From contig JAKOQB010000155.1 in the NCBI GenBank assembly GCA_029778535.1, positions 1 to 40,725 of the forward strand: a DNA stretch of 40,725 nt. The letters run 5' to 3'. The translations under genes were made by a program, and so were the position numbers. Positions within the stretch are counted from its first letter, which is position 1. The number at the start of each line of letters is the position of its first letter. Of this stretch, positions 17,461-25,997 are shown one piece after another. The notes below the pieces were generated by a model. The model was not told the origin of the DNA. It saw only the letters and a program-made list of their open reading frames with translations, and did no database searches. Origin of the DNA: Pseudomonadota bacterium. GTDB lineage: Bacteria; Pseudomonadota; Gammaproteobacteria; Burkholderiales; Burkholderiaceae_F.

Positions 17461-18624
17461 CTACTCCAGGCGCTTGCGGGTCTTGCGCCAGGTCAGGCCG
17501 AGGAAGATCACCGCCATCAGCGCCAGCGCGGCGGCATTGGGCACGATCACCGAAGCGAGATTGCCGGCGAGGAACAGCGTGTTGACGATCGCGACGAAGT
17601 AGCGGCCGGCCACCAGATGCGTAATCACCTGCACCACCGCGGGCATGCTGCCGATGTCGAAGATGAACCCCGACAGCAGGAACGCGGGCAGGAACGTCAC
17701 GATCAGCGCGACCTGCCCGGCGACGAACTGGTTCCTGGCCACGGCGGAGATCAGCAGTCCCATGCCGAGCGCGACGAACAGGAACAGCGACGCGGTCAGG
17801 AACAGCAGCCAGAACGACCCTCGCAGCGGCACCTCGAACAGTCCCACCGCCATCGCCACGGAAAGAAGCATGCCGCCGGTGCCGAGCAGGAAGTACGGAA
17901 TCAGCTTGCCGAGCAGGATCTCGCTGACGCCCACCGGCGTGACCAGCAGCGCTTCCATCGTGCCGCGCTCCCATTCGCGCGCCATCACCATCGAGGTCAG
18001 CAGCGCGCCGATCAGCGTCATGATCACCACGACGAGTCCGGGCACCAGATAGTTGCGGCTTCTCAGCTCGCTGTTGAACCACACCCGCGCCTCGACGCTG
18101 ACCGGCACCTGCAGTTCGACGCCCTGCCTGAGTGCGCGCTGCGCGAGCCAGTTCGACCACGCGCCCTCCACGTAGCCTTGCACGATGTTTGCCGAGTTGG
18201 CGTTGACGCCGTTGATCAGCACCTGGATCGGCGCGCCGTCGGGCCGCCGCAGCCGTGCTGCGAAATCCGCGCGCAGGTGAACGATGGCGTCGACGCGGCC
18301 GTCGAGCAACGCCTCGACCGCGGTGGCCATGCGCGCGAGGCGGATCGGCACGAAGTAGCGCGAGCCGTCGAGCGCGGCGGCGAAGTCGGCCGCGTCCGCG
18401 CCGGGATCCTCGATCACGATCGCCACCGGCACGTGATCGGAGTCGAGCGACACGCCGTAGCCGAACAGCAGCAGCAGCGCCACGGGCATGATGAATGCGA
18501 TCGCGATGCTGCTCGGGTCGCGGATCACCTGCAGGAATTCCTTGCGCACCAGGCCGGCGAGCCGCATCGCCACGCCGCCGCGTCGGGAGCGCGAGGAGGG
18601 TGACTCGGGCGCGGGCTGGTTCAT
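17461..18624 (-). CDS. ABC-2 type permease, first permease of the efflux operon
   Basis: This 387-residue protein has the same fold as its neighbour: an N-terminal membrane segment (about 36-56, after 'GLVRKEFLQVIRDPSS'), an extracytoplasmic domain, then five membrane segments (about 190-378), with 'REWERGTMEALLVTPVGV' in the coupling loop. Its ATG overlaps the stop of the ATPase gene (ATGA), so translation is coupled. The two permeases share only general family similarity and probably pair as a heterodimer. It could export toxic compounds, as YhiI-YhiH-YhhJ-like systems are thought to do; the substrate is unknown. Confidence 0.92.
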   Translation of the reverse strand: MNQPAPESPSSRSRRGGVAMRLAGLVRKEFLQVIRDPSSIAIAFIMPVALLLLFGYGVSLDSDHVPVAIVIEDPGADAADFAAALDGSRYFVPIRLARMATAVEALLDGRVDAIVHLRADFAARLRRPDGAPIQVLINGVNANSANIVQGYVEGAWSNWLAQRALRQGVELQVPVSVEARVWFNSELRSRNYLVPGLVVVIMTLIGALLTSMVMAREWERGTMEALLVTPVGVSEILLGKLIPYFLLGTGGMLLSVAMAVGLFEVPLRGSFWLLFLTASLFLFVALGMGLLISAVARNQFVAGQVALIVTFLPAFLLSGFIFDIGSMPAVVQVITHLVAGRYFVAIVNTLFLAGNLASVIVPNAAALALMAVIFLGLTWRKTRKRLE

Positions 18625-20384
18625 GGCTGCCCTGTCCGCTGTTCGGAGGTTTCGATCAGGCGGATGAAAGCGTCCTCCATCGTGATCCCGGCCTGCGGCA
18701 CGGCTTGCGCGGCCTTGATCTCTCCCGGCGCGCCGACCGCCAGCAGGCGGCCGGAGGCGAGGATCGCGAGCCGATCGCAGTATTCGGCCTCTTCCATGAA
18801 ATGCGTGGTCACCAGCACGGTGACCTGCGCGCGCGCGAGCGCGTTGATCCGTCCCCAGAACTCGCGGCGCGCGAGCGGATCGACGCCGGACGTGGGCTCG
18901 TCGAGGAAAAGTATGTCCGGCTCGTGCATCAGCGCGCACGCCAGCGCCAGCCGCTGCTTGTAGCCGAGCGGCAGATCGGCGCTGATCGATTCGGCGTACG
19001 CGGCCAGTTCGAATTCGCCCAGTGCCCACTCGATCCGTTCGCTGCGGCGACGGCCGGCGAGCCCGTAGACGCGGGCGAAGAAGTCGAGGTTCTGGCGCAC
19101 GCCGAGGTTTCCGTACAGCGAGAACTTCTGCGACATGTAGCCGATGCGACCGCGCGCCGCCGAGGCAGCGCGCCGCAGATCGACGCCGGCCACGCGTAAC
19201 GTGCCGGCGGATGCCGGCAGCAGGCCGCACAGCATGCGAAACGTCGTCGACTTGCCCGCCCCGTTGGGGCCGAGCAAGCCGAACACTTCGCCCCGATGCA
19301 CGTCGAACGAAACGCCGTCGACGGCGTAGAAGTCGCCGAAGCGCCGCTTGACGTCGTGCACTTCGATCATCACCTCGCCGGCGTTCGTTTCCGCCGCGAT
19401 CGTCTCGCTCGCGCCCGGCGCCGCCGCGGGTGCGGGTCGCGCCGCCCGCAGCAGAGCGACGAAGCCGTCTTCGAAGCGCGGCGGCACGGGTTCGATGCGC
19501 GCCCCCGGAAACGCGGCAAGCAGGGCGCCGATGTCGGGCGCCTGCGCCTGCTCGGTCACGAGACGCACGTGATCCGCCTGGATCACGCCGTCGATCACGC
19601 CCGGCAACGCCGATGCGCGCGCCAGCACGTCGCGCTTGTTCGCTCCAGGCGCCGTCAACGCATACGCTCGGCCCTGCATGCGCGCGGTCAGCGCCGCGGG
19701 CTCGCCCGCGGCGAGTACGCTGCCGTCGTGCAGCAGCACGACGTCGTCGCAGCGTTCGGCTTCGTCGAGGTAGGCGGTGGACAGCAGCACGCTCATGCCT
19801 TCGTCGCGCACCAGGCGGTCGACGATCGCCCACAGTTCGCGCCGCGAGACCGGATCGACGCCGACGGTGGGCTCGTCGAGCAGCAGCAGGCGCGGCGCGC
19901 GTACCAGCGTGCAGGCCAGCCCGAGTTTCTGTTTCATGCCTCCGGACAGCCGACCCGCGAGCCGTTGCATGAACCGCTCGAGCCCCGTCATGCGCATCAG
20001 TTCCGCGTAGCGATCCCGCCGCTCCTGGCGCGGCACGCCCTGCAGGTCGGCGTACAGGTCGAGGTTCTCCTGCACGCTCAGGTCCTCGTACAGTCCGAAG
20101 CGCTGCGGCATGTAGCCCAGCGCCGATTGCACGCGCAGCGAATCGCGGCTCGCATCCATGCCGAGCACGGTGATGCTTCCCGACGCGGGGACCAGCAGGC
20201 CGGCCGCCAGACGCATCAGCGTCGTCTTGCCGGCGCCGTCCGGTCCCACCAGTCCCGTCACGATTCCGTGGCGGACCCGAAAGCTCACGTCGCGCAGCGC
20301 CTGCACTTCGCGCCCGCCGGCGACAAATCGCTTGGAAAGCGATTTCGTTTCGAGCGCCACCGGCACCGCTTCGGAAGCGTTCAT
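18621..20384 (-). CDS. Double ABC ATPase (fused ATP-binding subunits), YhiH-like
   Basis: This 587-residue protein has two nucleotide-binding domains in one chain. The first (about 8-300) has Walker A 'GPDGAGKTT', signature 'LSGGMKQKLGLA' and Walker B 'LLLLDEPTVGVD'. The second (about 340-585) has Walker A 'GPNGAGKST' and Walker B 'ILFLDEPTSGVD', but its signature is 'LPLGYKQRLALA' instead of LSGGQ, a variant typical of this family. An Ala/Pro/Glu linker joins them. Unlike E. coli YhiH/RbbA no permease is fused; two separate permeases follow. The start MNASEAVPV is chosen by homology; no strong ribosome binding site is visible, so the start may be off. Confidence 0.92.
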   Translation of the reverse strand: MNASEAVPVALETKSLSKRFVAGGREVQALRDVSFRVRHGIVTGLVGPDGAGKTTLMRLAAGLLVPASGSITVLGMDASRDSLRVQSALGYMPQRFGLYEDLSVQENLDLYADLQGVPRQERRDRYAELMRMTGLERFMQRLAGRLSGGMKQKLGLACTLVRAPRLLLLDEPTVGVDPVSRRELWAIVDRLVRDEGMSVLLSTAYLDEAERCDDVVLLHDGSVLAAGEPAALTARMQGRAYALTAPGANKRDVLARASALPGVIDGVIQADHVRLVTEQAQAPDIGALLAAFPGARIEPVPPRFEDGFVALLRAARPAPAAAPGASETIAAETNAGEVMIEVHDVKRRFGDFYAVDGVSFDVHRGEVFGLLGPNGAGKSTTFRMLCGLLPASAGTLRVAGVDLRRAASAARGRIGYMSQKFSLYGNLGVRQNLDFFARVYGLAGRRRSERIEWALGEFELAAYAESISADLPLGYKQRLALACALMHEPDILFLDEPTSGVDPLARREFWGRINALARAQVTVLVTTHFMEEAEYCDRLAILASGRLLAVGAPGEIKAAQAVPQAGITMEDAFIRLIETSEQRTGQP

Positions 20385-20421
20385 CCGCAGGAATTCGGTC
20401 GCGCGGGAACCGAACGCCGAT

Positions 20422-21456
20422 TCACGGCCCGTTCCGGCACGGATCGGCGTTCGCGGCGGGCGGCGGCTGATCCAGTTGCACCGTGACGGTGGCCGGCATG
20501 CCGAGCCGCAGCTCGTCCGAATGCGCGCACACGAATGCGCGCACCTGGTACACCAGCGCGGTGCGGACTTCGCGCGTCTCCACCGACTTGGGCGTGAACT
20601 CGGCCGTGGGCGAGATGAAGCCGATCCAGCCGCGGTAGCGCTTGCCGGGAAAGCTGTCGGTGGTGATCTCGGCACGCGCGCCGGTGCGGATCTTGCCGAG
20701 ATCGACCTCGGAGACGTAGGCGCGCACCCACAACGGGTCGGTCAGCGCGAGCGTGAGAACGGCCTTCTGCGGTGACGCCATGTCGCCCGGCTCGAGGATG
20801 CGGTTCTCCACCACGCCGTCCACCGGCGCGCGCAGGCTGGCGTCGGCGAGGTTGCGCTGCGCGAGTGCAAGCGCGGCCTCGTACGCCGCGAGGGTGGCCC
20901 GCGCGGCCGCGATATCCTCCTTGCGCGAGCCGGCTTCCAGAAGGCGCAGACCTTCCTGCGCGGCGTTGAAGCGCGCCTGCGCGGCATCGGCCGCCGCGCG
21001 CGAATTGTCCGCCTGCTGCTGCGAGATAAAGCGCCTGGCGGCCAGTTCCTGGTCGCGTTCGTGGGTCGCGCGCGCGTTGCGCAGATCGACCCGGGCTGCC
21101 TGCACGTCGGCCTGCGCCTTGCGGATCTCCTGCGGCCGCGAGCCGGCGACGAGCCGCGCCACGACCTGCCGCTGCGCGGCGACCTGCGCTTCGGCCTGAG
21201 CGACGCCCGACTTCAGCCGTTCGGTATCGAGCACCGCCAGGAGCTGGTCCTTCCTGACCCGATCGCCCTCTCGCACCAGCACCTGCGCGATGCGCTCGGC
21301 GCCGTTGAAGGCCAGCTCGACCTGCCGGATGTCGACGTTGCCGTGCAGTTGCAGGGTGTTGGCGGGGACGTTGTCGTTGCGCTGGTACCACCACGCGGCA
21401 GCGACCGCGAAAGCGACGATGATGGCAAGGAGGGGCAGGATCGCTCTGGGCTTCAT
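20422..21456 (-). CDS. HlyD/EmrA-type membrane fusion (adaptor) protein
   Basis: This 344-residue protein has one N-terminal membrane anchor (about 7-25), a biotinyl-lipoyl-like half motif ('NVDIRQVELAFNGAERIAQVLVREGDRVRKDQLLAVLD', split by a coiled coil), a long alpha hairpin (about 84-205, rich in Ala/Gln/Arg/Glu), and a barrel domain (about 206-330). It connects the inner-membrane ABC pump with an outer-membrane channel. It heads the operon adaptor, ATPase, permease, permease. It has no nearby regulator. YhiI-like is the best family name. Confidence 0.93.
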   Translation of the reverse strand: MKPRAILPLLAIIVAFAVAAAWWYQRNDNVPANTLQLHGNVDIRQVELAFNGAERIAQVLVREGDRVRKDQLLAVLDTERLKSGVAQAEAQVAAQRQVVARLVAGSRPQEIRKAQADVQAARVDLRNARATHERDQELAARRFISQQQADNSRAAADAAQARFNAAQEGLRLLEAGSRKEDIAAARATLAAYEAALALAQRNLADASLRAPVDGVVENRILEPGDMASPQKAVLTLALTDPLWVRAYVSEVDLGKIRTGARAEITTDSFPGKRYRGWIGFISPTAEFTPKSVETREVRTALVYQVRAFVCAHSDELRLGMPATVTVQLDQPPPAANADPCRNGP

Positions 21457-21594
21457 GTCTCGGGCCGCCGCTTCGGTTCATCGTAGCTCAGAGCGCGAAC
21501 CGGCAGGGCAGCCGCACCTTCTCGGCCCTGCGCACGGTGATGCGCCACGCGCTTGCGCGTCGCGCCGGCGAGGCGTCGGGCGACGCAGGATCGA

Positions 21595-23424
21595 TCAGAC
21601 CGGCCGTGTGCGCCGCTCGAGCCATGCGAGCGCGTCGCCGGCCACGCGCGGCGCGAGCCGCCGCTTCACCTCGGCGTGATACGCGTTCAGCCACGCGGCC
21701 TCGTCGTCGCGCAGCAGCGCGCGCTCGACGCAGCGCGTGTCGATCGGGGCGAGCGTCAGCGTCTCGAACTTCAGGAACTCGCCGAACTCGCCGGTATGCG
21801 CGGGCACGTTCAGCACCAGGTTCTCGATCCGTACGCCCCAGCGGCCGGGGCGGTAGATGCCCGGCTCATTGCTGGTGATCATGCCCGGCTCCATCGCGGT
21901 CGCCGGCTCCGGCGGCAGGTGCGGCGAGATGCCGTGCGGGCCCTCGTGCACGTTCAGCGCGTAGCCGACGCCGTGCCCGGTGCCGTGGCCGTAATCGGCA
22001 CCGCCGGCCCAGATCGGCGCGCGCGCCAGCGTGTCGAGCAGCGGCGACTTCGTGCCGCGCGGAAACACGGCCATCGACAGTTGAATCATTCCCTTGAGGA
22101 CCAGCGTGCAGTCGCGCCGCTGCTCAACGGTCGTGGTTCCGATCGGCACCACGCGCGTGACGTCGGTGGTGCCGTAGTCGTACTGCGCGCCGGAGTCGAT
22201 CAGCAGCAGCCCGTTGCCGGTCGTGCCGCCGTCGCTGATCACCGCATGCGATTCTTCGGTCGCGCGATAGTGCGGCAGCGCGCCGTTGGCGTTGAAGCCG
22301 GCGATGGTGGAAAAGCTCGGCGAGACGAAACCGGGTCGCTTCGAGCGCGCGCCGGTGATGCGCTCGTCGATCGTCAGTTCCGTGATGCGCTCGCCGCGCG
22401 CCAGCGCCTGCTCGAGCCAGGCGAAAAATTCGGCGAGCGCCGCGCCGTCCTCCTCCATCGCGCGGCGGATGTGCGCGACTTCGGCGTCGGTCTTGCGGCT
22501 CTTGGCGAGCGTCGACGGATTCAGCGTCTCGACGATGCGCACGTGCGGCGGCACCTGCGCGCGCAGGCCGAACGTGACGCGCTTCGGGTCGATCAGCAGC
22601 GCCGCGTTGCGCGGCAGGTTGGCGAGCGCGGAGGCGGTCCACTCATAGGGCCGCACGTCCACGCCTTCGCCTTCGAGCCGGTCGGCCAGCGCGGCCGGCA
22701 CCTTGCCTTCGCCGACGAACAGTGTGGCGCGCTCGCGCCCGATCAGCGCGTGCGCGACGAACACCGGGTTGTACGAAACGTCGGCGCCGCGCAGATTGAA
22801 CAGCCACGCGATGTCGTCCAGCGTCGAGATCAGATGCCAGTCGGCGCCGGCCGCCTGCATCTGCGCCCGCACGGCGGCGAGCTTGTCGGCACGCGCCACC
22901 GGTGCGTACTCGCGCGCGTGTTCGCGCACTGCGACTTGCGGCAACGGCGGGCGGTCGCGCCACACGCGGTCCAGCAGGTCGATGTCGGTGCGCAGCTTCA
23001 CGCCGCGCGGCGTCAACCTCTCCTCGAGCGCGCGCGCCTGCGCCAGCGACAGCACCGCGCCGTCGACGCCGACGGTCGCGCCCGCCGGCACGTGCTCGGC
23101 GAGCCAGTCGACGTACGCGGTGCCGGTGGCGGAACTGACGCGCATTACGGTGATGCCGGTGCCGGCGATCTGCGCCTCGGCCTGCACCCAGTAGCGGCTG
23201 TCGACCCACAGCCCGGCGAAATCCGCCACGACGATCAGCGTGCCGACCGAGCCGGTGAAGCCCGACAGCCACGCGCGTCCCTGCCAGCGCTCCGGCAGGT
23301 ATTCGGAAAGATGCGGATCGGCCGACGGCACCAGCCAGGCGGCGATCGATTCGTCCTGCATTGCGGCGCGCAGCGCGTCGATGCGGGCGCGGATTTCGGA
23401 GCGCGAAGAGGCAAGCGTATCCAT
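21595..23424 (-). CDS. pepP: Xaa-Pro aminopeptidase P (M24B), long form
   Basis: This 609-residue protein is the long aminopeptidase P found also in eukaryotes: two creatinase-like N-terminal domains (from 'IAAWLVPSADPHLSEY', about 1-310) and a pita-bread catalytic domain (about 315-545), with an extra C-terminal domain (about 550-609). Metal ligands are visible: the two Asp in 'LLIDSGAQYDYGTTDVTR', His in 'GHGTGHGVG', Glu in 'ITSNEPGIY' and Glu in 'RIENLVL'. It removes N-terminal residues before Pro. No signal peptide, so it is cytoplasmic. The name pepP is used loosely: E. coli PepP is the shorter form. Confidence 0.93.
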   Translation of the reverse strand: MDTLASSRSEIRARIDALRAAMQDESIAAWLVPSADPHLSEYLPERWQGRAWLSGFTGSVGTLIVVADFAGLWVDSRYWVQAEAQIAGTGITVMRVSSATGTAYVDWLAEHVPAGATVGVDGAVLSLAQARALEERLTPRGVKLRTDIDLLDRVWRDRPPLPQVAVREHAREYAPVARADKLAAVRAQMQAAGADWHLISTLDDIAWLFNLRGADVSYNPVFVAHALIGRERATLFVGEGKVPAALADRLEGEGVDVRPYEWTASALANLPRNAALLIDPKRVTFGLRAQVPPHVRIVETLNPSTLAKSRKTDAEVAHIRRAMEEDGAALAEFFAWLEQALARGERITELTIDERITGARSKRPGFVSPSFSTIAGFNANGALPHYRATEESHAVISDGGTTGNGLLLIDSGAQYDYGTTDVTRVVPIGTTTVEQRRDCTLVLKGMIQLSMAVFPRGTKSPLLDTLARAPIWAGGADYGHGTGHGVGYALNVHEGPHGISPHLPPEPATAMEPGMITSNEPGIYRPGRWGVRIENLVLNVPAHTGEFGEFLKFETLTLAPIDTRCVERALLRDDEAAWLNAYHAEVKRRLAPRVAGDALAWLERRTRPV

Positions 23425-23517
23425 CGGTGGCCGAGCGAAGGATCGAAGAGGCTGCGCAGTCTACGCCGCGGCGCGGCGCGCGCCGACAGTCGGTTCCGGT
23501 CGGCCTAATACGCATGC

Positions 23518-23693
23518 ATGAAAGACAGGCGCGCAGCGCAGCGTTACCTTGAAGCCCTGCAGACGAATGCGCAGCGGCCGCCCGGAGCTCCGTCCTCCAA
23601 GCCCGGCCCCGGAGACCACCACGCATCGTCTGCAACCATCTTCATCTGTGTTCTCCCCGACCTCGCCGCGTGCACCCCACGCGGCATTTTTTT
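23518..23693 (+). ncRNA. Candidate small RNA on the plus strand
   Basis: A 12-base stem (GCAGACG-ATGCG at 23559-23571 with CGCATCGTCTGC at 23622-23633, one bulge) is followed by a strong intrinsic terminator that only works on the plus strand. Upstream, CCGACA and TAATAC with a 17-base spacer (23483-23511) could start a transcript near 23518, giving an RNA of about 175 bases. Both flanking genes lie on the minus strand, so no plus-strand coding gene explains the terminator. It does not match tmRNA, SRP RNA or RNase P signatures, and a 6S-type fold was not evident. Confidence 0.42.
23665..23693 (+). terminator. Strong intrinsic terminator, plus strand
   Basis: A perfect eight-base stem GCCGCGTG/CACGCGGC with a five-base loop is followed by A and seven T. 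It overlaps no coding sequence and ends four bases before the rsgA stop, whose transcript runs the other way. On the minus strand the hairpin is followed by GAGG, not T. Confidence 0.8.
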
Positions 23694-23696
23694 GGG

Positions 23697-24758
23697 TCAG
23701 GGGCCGCGCTTCGCCTTCATCCGCGCCTGCGCCGCGCGCGAGCGCGCCTTCCACAGCGCGCGCTGCTCGCGCCGCTCGAGGAACGTCAGCGCGTCGCGGC
23801 GCGCTTCGCGCTGCAGCTTGCGGTAGTTCTTCAGCCGGTCGGGCGCGATCAGTTCGCGCACCACGCAGCCCGGCTCGTCGCCGTGCGTGCAGTCGCGGAA
23901 GCGGCAGCCTGCGGCGGCCTGCGCGATGTCGCCGAAGCTTGCGTCGATCGCGGCCTGGTCCAGGTCGAGCCGCAGCCCGCGCAATCCCGGCGTATCGATC
24001 AGGCAGGCGCCGCCGGCGATCGGCAGCAGCGTGCGCGCGCGCGTCGTGTGGCGGCCGCGGCCGTCGTCGGCGCGCACGCCGCCGGCGGCCTGTACCGCCG
24101 CGCCCAGAAGCGTGTTGGTCAGCGTCGACTTGCCGGCACCGGACGAGCCGAGCAGCACGACCGTCTGGCCGGCGTCGAGGTACGGCCGCAGTTCGTCGCG
24201 GACCGCCGGGTTGCGCGCATCGACGGCGTGCAGCGCGACCGCGCGCGGCAGCCGTTCGCGCAGCCGCTCGTACGCCGCGTCTGCATCGGCGACGAGGTCG
24301 CGCTTGGTCAGCACGACGGCCGGCCCTACGCCGGCCGCCTGCACCAGCGCCAGGTAGCGCTCGATGCGGCGCGGACTGAAGTCGCCGTCGAGCCCCATCA
24401 GCAGCAGCGCAGTGTCGACGTTGCTGACCAGCGCCTGCCGCGTACCGTCGTCGTGGCGGCGCGCAAGGGAGGTCAACGGTTCGACGCGCACGTGCACCCA
24501 CCACGCGCCGTGTGGGTCGCGGCGGGCGACGACCCAGTCGCCGGTCGCCAGCGACAGGCGCTCGACGGCCAGCACCCGCAGCAGGCCCGGCAGCGGCCGC
24601 GCGAAGTGCTCGTCGATGCCGTCGTGAAGCAGCACCGATTCACGCTGCACCTCGGTCACGCGCATCGGTACGCCATCGACGCCGAGCGCGGCGACGCGCT
24701 GCGCGATGGCCGGGTTGAAGCCGATCGGCCGCAGCCGATCGAAGAGCGGATCGTTCAT
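23697..24758 (-). CDS. rsgA: Ribosome small subunit-dependent GTPase A
   Basis: This 353-residue GTPase has the circularly permuted motif order of RsgA/YjeQ: an N-terminal OB fold (about 35-100), then G4 'TKRD' (151-154), G1 'GSSGAGKST' (204-212), G3 'DTPG' (255-258), and a C-terminal zinc knuckle with C285, C290, H292 and C298. It matures the 30S subunit and is stimulated by it. Length is normal. It ends four bases before a hairpin with a T run on the opposite strand, which makes the intergenic region downstream of it unusual. Confidence 0.95.
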   Translation of the reverse strand: MNDPLFDRLRPIGFNPAIAQRVAALGVDGVPMRVTEVQRESVLLHDGIDEHFARPLPGLLRVLAVERLSLATGDWVVARRDPHGAWWVHVRVEPLTSLARRHDDGTRQALVSNVDTALLLMGLDGDFSPRRIERYLALVQAAGVGPAVVLTKRDLVADADAAYERLRERLPRAVALHAVDARNPAVRDELRPYLDAGQTVVLLGSSGAGKSTLTNTLLGAAVQAAGGVRADDGRGRHTTRARTLLPIAGGACLIDTPGLRGLRLDLDQAAIDASFGDIAQAAAGCRFRDCTHGDEPGCVVRELIAPDRLKNYRKLQREARRDALTFLERREQRALWKARSRAAQARMKAKRGP

Positions 24759-25000
24759 TGCGTTCGAACTCTTTCCGGGGCTGTGGGCGCCGCGCGCGGC
24801 GAGCGCGCAGGCGGGCCGAGCGGCATCGGCCGCGCGGAGTCAACGGCAGGGAAATGTCGGCCGCGGAAGGCGGCGGGTTCGAACGAACCGGGTCAGCGCA
24901 GCAGCGGCCGACTAGGCGACAAGCTCTCGGTTCCTCATGGCGCCTCCTGATTGGCGCTCGACGAGCGGGGCACGCAGCATCGCGCGCGGCGCGCTCTTCG

Positions 25001-25903
25001 TCAATCGCGGCTCTGTGGCGCCGCGGCCTTCTGCTTCGGCTGCCGCAGCCGCCACAGTCCGTCGAGCGCGAAGATCGCCAGCGCGCTCCAGATCAGCGCA
25101 TAGCCGGCAAGCTTCGAGGCGGCAAAGGGTTCGTGGAACACCCACACGCCGAGCGCGAGCTGCAGCGTCGGCGACAGGTACTGCAGGATTCCCAGGTGGG
25201 CGAACGCCATGCGCCGTGCGGCGGCAGCAAACAGCAGCAGCGGTGTGGCGGTGACCGGGCCCGCGGCCGCGAGGAGCCAGCGCGTGGCATCGGAGCCGGA
25301 TACGAACGCGCTTTCGCCCTGCGCCGCGAGCAGGAACAGGTAGCCGAGCGCGAACGGGAACAGCAGCGCGGTTTCGAGCGCGAGGCCCTCGATCGCGCCC
25401 AGCGCGGCGGTCTTGCGCAGCAGTCCGTACGCGCCCCAGGTCAGCGCGAGCCCCAGTCCGATCCACGGCAGCTGGCCGGCGTTCCAGGTCAGCCACGCGA
25501 CGCCGGCGGCGGCGATCGCCACCGCGGTCCACTGCGGGCGGCGCAGCCGCTCGTGCAGCACCAGCGCGCCGATGATCACGTTCACCAGCGGGTTCATGTA
25601 GTAGCCGAGGCTGGCGTCGATCACGTGGCCGGCCGTGACCGCCCAGATGTACAGGCCCCAGTTGGCGGTGACCAGCAGCGCGCTGGTGCCGAACGCCGCC
25701 AGCACGCGCGGCTGCCGCGCCAGGTCGCCCAGCCATTGCCAGCGCCGCAGCGCGAGCAGCAGCAGCGCGCACACCGCCAGCGACCACGCCATCCGGTGCG
25801 CCAGGATCTGCGGCGCCGGTACGCCCGCGAGCGCCCTGAAGTACAGCGGCACCACGCCCCACAGCGCGTAGGCGCCGAGCGCGTACAGGATGCCGCGATT
25901 CAC
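25001..25903 (-). CDS. rarD: RarD-family EamA transporter
   Basis: This 300-residue inner-membrane protein has about ten membrane segments in two EamA repeats. A GTG start gives MNRGILYALGAYALWG, matching the usual start of RarD; no ATG is in frame nearby. 'IWAVTAGHVIDASLGYYMNPLVNV' is the family signature and 'LQYLSPTLQLALGVWVFHEPF' its second copy. RarD was linked to chloramphenicol sensitivity; the natural substrate is not known. A -10-like GATAAT lies at 25933-25928 on the minus strand, about 25 bases before the start. It is divergent from the MarR-GNAT gene and may share its operator region. Confidence 0.9.
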   Translation of the reverse strand: MNRGILYALGAYALWGVVPLYFRALAGVPAPQILAHRMAWSLAVCALLLLALRRWQWLGDLARQPRVLAAFGTSALLVTANWGLYIWAVTAGHVIDASLGYYMNPLVNVIIGALVLHERLRRPQWTAVAIAAAGVAWLTWNAGQLPWIGLGLALTWGAYGLLRKTAALGAIEGLALETALLFPFALGYLFLLAAQGESAFVSGSDATRWLLAAAGPVTATPLLLFAAAARRMAFAHLGILQYLSPTLQLALGVWVFHEPFAASKLAGYALIWSALAIFALDGLWRLRQPKQKAAAPQSRD

Positions 25904-25956
25904 CGGGTTGTCCCGCGCATGGCGCGCATTATCCTGTACCTGAGTTCTGGCAACCA

Positions 25957-25979
25957 GATCGTTGACAATGGCAACGATC
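25957..25979. promoter_or_regulatory. Palindromic operator with embedded -35 box
   Basis: Perfect eight-base arms GATCGTTG and CAACGATC are seven bases apart. A consensus -35 TTGACA (25962-25967) lies within. The site sits 19 bases before the probable ATG of the MarR-GNAT gene and between it and the divergent rarD. MarR proteins bind such palindromes, so autorepression is likely; this is inferred. Confidence 0.65.
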
Positions 25980-25997
25980 GGCGCGAAAGTCGGCGCC

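Noticed and set aside
24913..24939. Eight-codon frame MRNRELVA after AGGAGG between rarD and rsgA
   Set aside because: The spacing of four bases is short, and there is no paired hairpin or attenuator structure. Chance occurrence is likely.
25933..25956. Complete sigma-70 promoter for rarD
   Set aside because: GATAAT is good but no -35 at 16-18 bases reaches even half of the consensus, so only the -10 is mentioned.
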